Of a stretch of DNA of 64,000 nucleotides, positions 55,753 through 64,000 are shown in pieces. This stretch comes from Phragmites australis (taxonomy: Eukaryota; Streptophyta; Magnoliopsida; Poales; Poaceae). The notes under the pieces were generated by a model that was not told the origin of the DNA, ran no database searches, and worked only from the letters and a program-made list of their open reading frames with translations. The stretch is taken from NCBI RefSeq assembly GCF_958298935.1, contig NC_084925.1, forward strand, positions 17,853,001-17,917,000, written 5' to 3'. The position numbers and the translations under genes are program-made. The first letter of the stretch is position 1. Every line of letters begins with the position of its first letter.

Positions 55753-56505
55753 TTAATTTAGTAGCCTAAACATAATTAGTGCGTTGTTTAGTAAGTCGAC
55801 AACTTCACATAAACAACCCATAATTTATGTTTATGCCTCTTCATGTTTAATATGTATTAAACTGCTATCGTTTATGCCCCTAAGTTAAAATGCGTATTAT
55901 GAGTGACGTTTATATGTCTTATACCACATTGTTTTGCTTTCGACCCTGCATTGATTCATGTTAAGCATTGCATCTTCGGCTTTGCATCGTCGGAAGGTAA
56001 GGTACGACGCTCGGTGGCGGTTAATCACCGAGGGCTCAGCCGGATGCGAGGCAGGGGCCCGGCATGTTCCGTACGGTGATCCGTACGGGAAGTGAATATG
56101 CTAGCAATAGCGTATGAACATCCACCATGCGATGGGAGACATGGTCGTCTACTCGTGTGGCGTTTACACGAGATGTCCCGTAGGGTCTACGGGAAGTGAA
56201 TACGTCGTTGTCAACGTATGGATTGTCGCTTGTACGGCATGTGGTACAAGGGCCGTTCGCGCTCTTACCCTTTCTAGCGTGAAGGGTACGTTCTGGATGT
56301 TACAAACTGCCTGTGATTTTGATGCTTGCAGGTGCGGTTCTTGTTTTGAGAAAGAAGCGGTAGCTAGGTTCGAGCATGCATCATTTCATAGCATTCATGC
56401 ATGCATTCATATTTGTTCATGTATTACGGGATTCTAACAGTATTTCTGGCAAATGCATTGTACTAAGTCAGAATTTGACGTTTCCCCTTTTGTTTACATT
56501 TCAGA
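55753..56505 (+). other. gag leader of element E with nine serial hairpins
   Basis: The first 250 bp have nothing notable. From 56010 to 56288 there are nine inverted repeats in series. Stem positions are 56010-56016/56026-56032, 56069-56076/56081-56088, 56097-56103/56108-56114 (one G-T pair, GCAA loop), 56124-56129/56140-56145, 56152-56158/56166-56172, 56177-56183/56187-56193, 56200-56205/56214-56219, 56229-56235/56244-56250 and 56266-56272/56282-56288. The 14-mer acgggaagtgaata occurs twice (56085 and 56189). This is in the genomic RNA between PBS and gag, where packaging and dimerisation signals of retroelements lie. A 107-codon ORF (56114-56437) has no recognised domain and I do not call it. 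Confidence 0.75.
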
Positions 56506-59500
56506 ATGGTTGTCAGTCGGCGTGGTGGGGAGGTTCCGGAGGGTTCCGGTCAGAACAACCCTCCTCCACCGCCAACCATGGCGGAGGTGCTCATGCAAAT
56601 CGAGCAGAACCGCCAAGCGAATCATGCTCTCCTCCAGACGAACCAAGCGCTCTTGGAGGCTCTCGTGCGCAACACGGCTCCTCATGGAGGAGGTGGGGCC
56701 GTGCGCCGAGATGACTTCTCGAACTTTTTGCGGACTCAGCCGCCGGTCTTCTCGCGGGCTGAGGATCCTCTAGATGCTGATCACTGGCTCTGGACGATCG
56801 AGCAGAAGCTCGCCCTTCTTTGTTGTGAGGATCATGAGAAGGCGCTCTTCGCCGCCCATCAGCTTCAGGGCCCGGCGGGTGCGTGGTGGTCCGGCTTTCT
56901 GGCCATGCACCCCGCCGATCACCGCGTGTCATGGGTGGAGTTCCGTGAGGCTGTCCGCTCGTTTCACATACCGAGTGGCCTCATGGAGGCTAAGAGGCGG
57001 GAGTTTGAGGACCTCAAGCAAGGGGGTCGGGCGGTGATGGAGTACGTGCAGGTGTTCAACCACCTTGCACAATATGCTACTGAGGAGGTCAGTACGGATG
57101 CGTGCAAGCAGCGCCGCTTCGTGACTGGCCTAAACTCGAAGATGCAGGACCGGTTGTCCGCGCATAGGTTCACCGACTTCAACGAGTTGGTGAGCACGTC
57201 GATCACGGTGGAGCTCAAGTATAAGAGCCACCAAGAGGAGAAGAGGGGTTCCTTGTCTTCCGTGGGCGGGAGCTCGCAACGCACCCGCACTGAGGGTCAG
57301 CCTCCACAGTCTCAGGTGCCATCGACTGGCTACCCACGACCGATGTGGTTTGTACCACGTCCTGCGTTCTCTGCTCCACAGGGGCAGGCTGCACGACCAG
57401 CCGGCTCCCAAGTGAGCGTGACAGGTGGCTCAGGCGGTCCGTGCTTCAACTGCGGCCGCGTTGGCCATTTCTCGAAGGAGTGCGCGTATCCGAGGCCGGG
57501 AGCTGCGGTGAATGCCCCGCGACCACTGCTGGCTCAGTCAGCACCGCAGTCTTCGCAGGTGACTCACGTTCCCAAGCGTGGTCGAGCTCGCCACACTACC
57601 GCCGACGAGGTTCAGGAGGGTGACACCGTCCTGATGGGTACGTTGGATATGAGTTTCAACTCTGACAATTTTTCTGCAGTGGTCCTGTTTGATTCAGGAG
57701 CCTCTCACTCCTTTATATCTTCGGGTTATGTTTGGAAAAGTGGGTTGAGAGTCAGTGCTACCCACACGCCGTACCTTATAGACGCCCTGGGGGCCAAAGT
57801 TTTAATCAACCAGTGTGTGAATAAAGCGGCGGTAATTGTCAACGGAGTGCCCTTCTTTGTCAATCTGTTAGTGATGAACTCGAAGGGAATTGATGTTATT
57901 CTGGGAATGAATTGGCTCTCCAAGAACAAGGCTATGTTGGACTGTGCTCGGCGGACCATCACCCTCAATGGTCTGTCAGGTACTCGGGTCCAGTTAAAGC
58001 TAGAGGATGTCAAATCCTGCCTGTTTGCCGTAAAGGCTGTCCCCACCAGGATTATGAAGACCATTCCTGTAGTGTGGGAATTTCTGAATGTCTTTCCGGA
58101 TGAGTTGCCTGGAATGCCGCCTGGTAGGGCAGTGGAGTTCTCTATTGATCTCGTGCCCGGTGCGACCCCGGTTTCGAAGAAGATGTACAAGGTGTCGCCA
58201 GTTGAGCTAGTTGAGCTGAAGAAGTAGATCCAGGAGCTGCTGGCGAAGGGTTTCATTCGTCCTAGTTCCTCACCTTGCGGATGCTCGGCTCTGTTCGTGA
58301 AGAAGAAGGACGACACTCTCCGGATGTGTGTTGATTACCGTCCGCTGAATGCAGTCACGGTGAAGAATGTGTATCCTCTTCCTAGGATTGACATCTTGTT
58401 TGATCAGTTGACTGGAGCCCGAGTCTTCTCAAAGATTGACTTGAGGCTGGGCTATCACCAGATCAAGGTCCGACCAGAGGATATTCCAAAGACAGCGTTC
58501 TCTACTCGATACGGCTTGTATGAGTTCACCGTTATGTCGTTTGGCTTGACTAATGCGCCGGCTTTCTTTATGTACCTCATGAACTCGGTATTCATGGAGG
58601 AGTTGGACAAGTTTGTCATTGTTTTCATCGATGACATTCTGATATACTCCAAGACTGAACAAGAGCACATTGGGCACCTCCGTATTGTTCTGGGCAGGCT
58701 CCGAGAGCATCAGCTGTATGCCAAGTTCAGCAAGTGTGAGTTTTAGCTCAGGGAGGTGGCTTTTCTGGGACATGTTCTATCAGAGAACGGGGTGGCAGTT
58801 GATCCGAGCAAGGTGCAGGATGTGCTCGATTGGGTTCAGCCCCAGAATGTCAGTGAGATCCGGAGTTTTCTTGGACTTACGGGCTATTACCGCCGGTTCA
58901 TCGAGAACTTCTCCAAGGTTGCGAAGCCGATGACTGAGTTGTTGAAGCAAGGCAGCGTGTTTGAGTTGTCAGATGCCTGTGAGTCTGCTTTCCAGACATT
59001 GAAGAAGCTGCTCACGACCGCTCCAGTGCTTGCTCAGCCTGATGTGACCAGAGGGTTTGATGTGTATTGCGATGCGTCCGGCATCGGTCTCGGCTGTGTT
59101 TTGATGCAGGAGGACCGAGTCGTTGCATATGCATCCCGACAGTTGAAGCGTCACGAGGAGAACTATCCGACACATGATCTTGAACTTGTAGCTGTCGTGT
59201 ACGCTCTGAAGATGTGGCGCCACTACTTGATAGGCAGCTTGTGCCGTATCTACACGGATCACAAGAGCCTGAAGTACATTTTCACGCAGGCAGATTTGAA
59301 TATGAGGCAACGCAGATGGCTTGAGTTGATCAAAGACTACGAGCTGGAGGTTCACTACCATCCTAGCAAGGCGAATGTGGTCGCCGATTCTTTGAGTCGA
59401 AAGGCTCATTGTCACTGTCTTGTAGCCTTGCCGATGGATTCCACGCTGTGTGATGATTTCCGGTGTCTTGGGCTTGATATGGTGCCAGATGGTTTTATTG

Positions 59501-60957
59501 CAAATCTCGAAATCAAGTCCACGCTCATTGTTGAGATTAAGGCTGCTCAGAGGGATGATAAGGGTATGGCCTGAATTCGAGAGAAGAGGAAGATCGGGCA
59601 GGCCATGTGCTTTACTGAGGATGATCAGGGCATTCTCTGGTTTGGGAACCGTCTAGTGATTCCGAGGGTCGAGGTGCTGAGGAAGAAGATCCTTAATGAG
59701 GCTCATGATTCATTGTTGTCCATTCACCCGGGTAGTACGAAGATGTATCAGGATTTGAAACCCCATTTCTGGTGGACTCGCATGAAGCGGGAGATTGCTA
59801 AGTATGTGTCTGAGTGCGACGTCTGCCGAAGGGTGAAGGCTGAACACATCAAGCCTGTCGGCACACTTCAGCCTTTGCCCATTCCATCTTGGAAGTGGGA
59901 GGAAGTTGGGATGGATTTCATTACCGGTTTACCGAAGACTTCGAGTGGGTATGATTCTATTTGGGTCATCGTGGACCGTTTGACAAAGTCCGCACACTTC
60001 CTTCCTGTCAGGACCACTTACTCTGCTAAGAAGTATGCGGAATTGTACCTCACTAGAATTGTTTGTCTCCATTGAGTGCCGAAAAAGATCATTTCTGATC
60101 GGGGTACACAGTTTACTTCTCATTTCTGGAGAAATTTCCAGAAGGCTATGGAGACCGAGTTGTTCCACAGCACGGCGTATCACCCGCAGACGGATGGTCA
60201 GACAGAGAGGGTAAATTAGGTTCTCGAAGATATGCTCCGTGCTTCTGTGCTCACTTATGGGAAGAAGTGGGACATATGCCTGCCGTTCGCGGAATTTTCG
60301 TATAACAACAGTTTTCAGGCTAGTATTGAGATGGCTCCATTCGAGGCCCTTTATTGGCGAAGGTGCCGTACGCCGCTGAATTGGTCTGAATCCGGTGAGC
60401 GGGCTTTTCTGGGTCCGGATTTGGTCAAGGAGGCAGAAGATCATGTCCAGAATATCCACAAGAATATTCTCATAGCCCAGTCAAGGCAGAAGAGCTATGC
60501 AGATCGACGTCGCCGAGAGCTCACGTTTGAGGTGGGGGATCACGTGTACCTGAAGATCTCACCTCTCAAAGGCGTTCGTCGATTCCAAGTCCGAGGCAAA
60601 TTGGCGCCTCGGTATGTTGGACCATTTCAGATTCTAGCTCGGCATGGAAAGGTTGCATATCAATTGGAGTTGCCGCCGTCCCTCTCCGCGGTACATAATG
60701 TGTTTCATGTCTCACAACTCAAGAAGTGTCTCCGAGTCCCGACCGATGTCGTTGATGTTGCGCCCGAAGAATTGCAACCGGACTTGACATATTGTGAGAA
60801 ACCGATGCGAGTCTTGGGTGAAACCGAGCGCAAGACACGGCGGATTTCAATCAAATTCTTGAAGATTCAGTGGAGTAACCACTTTGAGTCCGAAGCGACT
60901 TGGGAGCGGGAAGATCAGCTTCGTTCCGAGTATCCTGAGTTCTTTGAGAATTTGTAA
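56506..60957 (+). pseudogene. Chromovirus gag-pol polyprotein, one frame with five stops (element E)
   Basis: A single 1483-codon frame holds in order: gag capsid region (residues about 75-265), knuckle CFNCGRVGHFSKEC (313-326), protease [10 protein letters not shown] (from 396), RT with [11 protein letters not shown] and catalytic FIDD (58624-58635, residues 707-710), RNase H (about 851-965), integrase zinc region (H...H...CDVC, from about 1067), core with Asp at 59914, Asp near 60097 and Glu at 60205, and a C-terminal chromodomain (about 1440-1483, IQWSNHFESEATWERED). Stops are at 58225 (TAG), 58744 (TAG), 59572 (TGA), 60073 (TGA) and 60217 (TAG). There is no frameshift. The chromodomain is known in this clade to direct integration to modified histone H3. 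Confidence 0.9.
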
Positions 60958-61110
60958 TGCCAATGTAATATAGCGTATTTGGAATCTCTCGCATGTATGT
61001 GTTCATCTCTATGATTGAATAAAAATCTGCGTTGGATTCCATCTCGTGCGTCATGATGTCGGCTCACAACCTGCTAAGTCATCACAGCGTGCTCATTGTC
61101 CCTTCTCCTG
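60958..61110 (+). other. 3' untranslated region of element E
   Basis: Short noncoding stretch between the gag-pol stop and the doubled polypurine tract. It contains AATAAA at about 61018. Confidence 0.6.
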
Positions 61111-61220
61111 CTCGTACCGAATCTCGGGACGAGATTCTTTTTAGGGGGGGAGGTTTGTCACGGCCCTCGTACCGAATCTCGGGACGAGATTCTTTTTAGG
61201 GGGGGAGGTTTGTCACGGCC
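61111..61220 (+). repeat. Doubled polypurine tract plus LTR start (55-bp tandem duplication)
   Basis: The 55-bp unit from ctcgtaccgaatctcggg to the PPT (ttttta then seven G, agg) and TGTCACGGCC occurs twice, at 61111-61165 and 61166-61220, with no difference seen. Each copy therefore carries a complete PPT and the first ten bases of the LTR. Only the second continues into a full LTR. Confidence 0.9.
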
Positions 61221-64000
61221 CAGAGTTTCTAAACACATAATTAAGTGCTAATGAGCATCATTTGTTTTTGTTTTGAGCAGTATAGACTTGCAGTGTGGAT
61301 TAAACCGAAATTAGTTGAACCAGGTTTAACTGATGCGTTGTGAAGCATCTCCTAAAAATTCTATGGGACTTGGGGCTGGTGATAATTTTAGAAATTAGTA
61401 GATGCCAGGAGAAGAATATAAATAAATTTTCCCAAATTTTTGGGAAATGTTTAGAAGGCATAAAAATTATCACAAGTTGGAAAAGATAGCATCTTTGAAC
61501 AATTTTTATTCAAAACTGGCTCAGGCATTCTAGGTCAAACAAGTTCAAATGGGTTCCTTATGAATTTTAGTTTCAAACAAAATTTGTTTTGCAAATTTTG
61601 GACTTTGGGAAGGCACTCAAATGGATGGCTAAAGTAGTGGAGATATTTTGCCTGTTCATCGGCCCCACCTGTCATCCCCGTCGCACACTCACAGCTCCGC
61701 TCCCCCTGTCATCCCCGTCGGCCCCACCTGTCATCCCCGTCGCATACTCACAGCTCCGCTCCCCCTTCTCCCGCTCTCTCAGCGAGCAAGTGGCAGCCGC
61801 CATCCTTGACTTCGGTGGCCAAGCCGCAGTTGCCGGCCAAAAGATCAGCGCTGTGGCCTTATCCCCTCCCCTGCCCCCTGCTTTCTCTCTCTCTCTCTCT
61901 CTGCTCCTCCTCTCGCACAGCCGGCGCAGAACACCCGCACACAAGCACCGGCCGCCGGCAAGAATCGCCGCGCCACCGACGGCCTCCACCGGGCCCGAAC
62001 CAGGAGAAGCACAGAGGAGGGTCGCCGAAGCTTTTCCCCGCCGTTTCCCCTCCTTCCCCAGCCGTTTCCCGCACGGATTGGAGCCGCCCGCGCCTTCTTC
62101 CCCAACGGCGGCAACCGAGCTCCGCCGTCCTCCGTCGCCCTGCTATTCTACAGCCTCACCGGCCTAACCCGCTGCACGGTGAGCTTCCCCATGCTCCTGT
62201 ACACCTTATGCGCGCGCCGTCTTCTCTCTGTCCCGTCGCCGGCGCGATGTTCCGCGGTGGTTGAACCGCCGCCGCCTCCCCACGCATGCCGCCGATCGTA
62301 CCGCCATCGAGCTCACCAGTCGGGAAGCGTGCCGTTAGGTCTACGCGCTCACGTAGAACGTGTAGGTGTGCTCGGCCGGGCTTATTGCGTCGCCGTTCAC
62401 TGTCGGCGCGTCAAAACTGTGCCGCCGCCGTGCTAGTTTTGCCTCTCGCCGCCGCTCGCCGTGCTCCGGCCGTCACCGGCGTCGACGTGTGCCCCCACCG
62501 TGACCGTGTGCTCGCGCTAGTGCCATTTTCGCCCTCGGCCGAGCCGTTCAGCCGGCCGCCGGCAGCCACCGCAAAGGCCGCTGGCCGTCCGCCAGTTGCG
62601 CGCGCGCAGCGGCCGTGGCTGATTTTGACTTCGGTCAAGGGAGCCAGTCCCACTGGTCAGTGGCTTGGGCTAGATCGGTGCCGGTAGAAAAAGGTGTGGG
62701 CCCATTTTAATATTTGAGGAAATCAGAAATTGCGAATTTAATATCTGTTGAGTTGATAAATCGGCTGAAATCTTGAAAAATGCATAGGATATTTTGTAGA
62801 ACTCCAAAATTCATGAGATCAATTTTGTTGGCTTTATTATGCCATGATCTATCCATTAAAAATACTAGTGGCTATGAAATGTGTGCTGTGAATTATTGAA
62901 TTAATGAAATATATTTAGATTTGATAATTCATAGTTAAAGTTTGGTATTTCCAAAATTGATGAATCCAATTTTGTTATTCTTGTTTTAATACCCCCTGTT
63001 CAGCAAAAATAATCGCCCACATGTTAGATGTTGTTACAATTCTATATAGGTTTAAGCTTAATTAATCCTAGACATGTTCAAACGTTTAGCAGTAGTCCCA
63101 CTTAAGAAAAATCTTCGATGCTTTAGAACTCATGCCCTGATGAATTGCACTGTTATCGCATTCTATGGAGCATCCTTTATTTCATAACATTCATATTCGT
63201 TACATTGCACGCGTTATTCTTTTAGGGAACTTCGACCCGGCGAACAAGGCGAACGAGGCTGTCCCCGGAGGTTCCCGCAGTGGTGATCGTGACTCGGGTA
63301 GTGTCGGGCAGCCGTCAGGGCAGCAAGGCAAGCATCTATCATATTGCACCGTGTCTACTTGAAAATCTAATATGTTATCTACGCTTATGTATACATTGCA
63401 TGTGTCGGGTACCGAGTCGGGTAGAACCTATGCCTATGCATTCTCCCGTTTCGATCACGTGTCATGTGTTATTCCTTAGAGCCTAGTGGTGTCGTCGAGG
63501 TCTAATTATAGTTCGCTATGCTTAGTGGTACTTAGGCTTTCCGGTAGAAGTCGACGACGGCGTCCACCGTTGTCGCGAGCCTAGGGCTTATTACTTGTTC
63601 ACCCTTGTGGTTGTGTTGATGATGAGTCGGTTTGGTGAATGGTGAGTTGAGACGAGGTGTGGGCGGTGTTAGGGGTGTCATCTGCTCACGAGGAGTCCTC
63701 AGGCAGTTCGGGGAGGGAACACGGACACCGTAGACCGCTTGCACCGGTTAAGCACCGACCGTCGGTGTAGTCGGCTTTAGCACTTACCTTACTCACCACA
63801 TGCTGATATAATGGTAGGCGAGCTGATTACCTTCGCAGACGTGGTCATGTGGGCCTCGTCATAGACGGTGTGAGTCCGGTTTGAGTCCGGGCTCTTAGCG
63901 GTATTAGTTTGCTCGGGGAGTAGTTCTAATATCGCCGCGCTGAGCTATGGTTGATCCACATGGTTGGGCCTAGTTGGGAAAGGTTGTCACGGGTACCCCC
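61211..64000 (+). repeat. 3' LTR of element E (cut by the window edge)
   Basis: It starts TGTCACGGCCC and parallels 52087 onward for the 2790 bp visible. Differences from the 5' LTR include a 59-bp tandem duplication (units from 61660 and 61719, cggccccacctgtcatcccc), a 12-bp insertion near 63405, and scattered substitutions. Confidence 0.9.

Larger units (their letters stand above)
52087..64000 (+). mobile_element. Tekay/Del-type chromovirus, nearly complete (element E)
   Basis: 5' LTR 52087-55732, PBS 55735-55752, structured leader, one gag-pol frame 56506-60957 with C-terminal chromodomain, doubled PPT, and 3' LTR from 61211 to beyond the window. The LTRs are close: about five differences in the roughly 360 bp I compared by eye (53541-53900 against 62717-63076), plus a few small duplications. 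This is the youngest large insertion in the right block. The left flank tccgc (52082-52086) should recur after the 3' LTR. Confidence 0.9.

Noticed and set aside
56114..56437. A 107-codon ORF upstream of gag in element E
   Set aside because: It is Cys- and His-rich by composition but has no ordered motif, and it overlaps the hairpin series that better explains the sequence.

Overview
This window looks like nuclear DNA of a grass, probably a panicoid. The evidence is several families of nested plant LTR retrotransposons, plant exon/intron structure, a plastid-targeted Sec14 protein gene, a PPR gene, and the CACCGGA/TCCGGTG palindromes that I associate with panicoid LTRs. No bacterial operon, CRISPR array, rRNA or tRNA gene is visible. 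All family calls come from reading motifs; no database search was run. LTR ends were placed by TG...CA termini, primer-binding sites (PBS), polypurine tracts (PPT) and target-site duplications (TSD).

Left repeat block (1-27900). A minus-strand Ty3/gypsy chromovirus-type element (element 1, 1-6323, open at the left edge) lies inside a decayed plus-strand Tat/Ogre-type gypsy element (element 2, 6324-11345). That element in turn lies in an older LTR fragment (11346-12433). A Ty1/copia remnant follows (12490-13694). Next come two SIRE-like copia derivatives that keep gag but have no pol (A, 13695-19248; B, 20449-24588). B has an exact 5-bp target duplication and splits another LTR of element 1's family (19249-20448 and from 24594).

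Genic island (about 28000-38720). It holds two paralogous two-exon genes for small MGLC-type plant proteins (28967-29650 and 36846-37481), a PPR gene with a premature stop (29897-30847, minus), an unassigned broken ORF (31204-31740), and an apparently intact six-exon CPSFL1-like gene (32651-35642). A degenerate tandem array of about 177 bp closes the island (38060-38720).

Right repeat block (38720-64000). It holds parts of a gypsy element with Tat-type PBS whose internal region has a 108-bp tandem repeat (38990-40837 and 49064-52086), a Tat integrase fragment (41579-42316), a repeat-associated non-gag/pol ORF (42340-44040), a SIRE-like copia gag-pol relic (45705-49063), and a nearly complete Tekay/Del-type chromovirus (element E, 52087 to beyond 64000). 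E has one 1483-codon frame broken only by five stop codons.

The observations I would follow first are: (1) the ORF between the 5' LTR and gag of element 1, whose N-terminus reads like the histone H3 tail including the ARKS context of H3K9; (2) a run of nine hairpins in about 280 bp of the untranslated leader of element E; (3) the two gag-only copia elements sharing conserved noncoding sequence; (4) the same inverted-repeat motif in LTRs of two retrotransposon superfamilies; (5) a 36-codon repeat open on both strands in the element at 49-52 kb.
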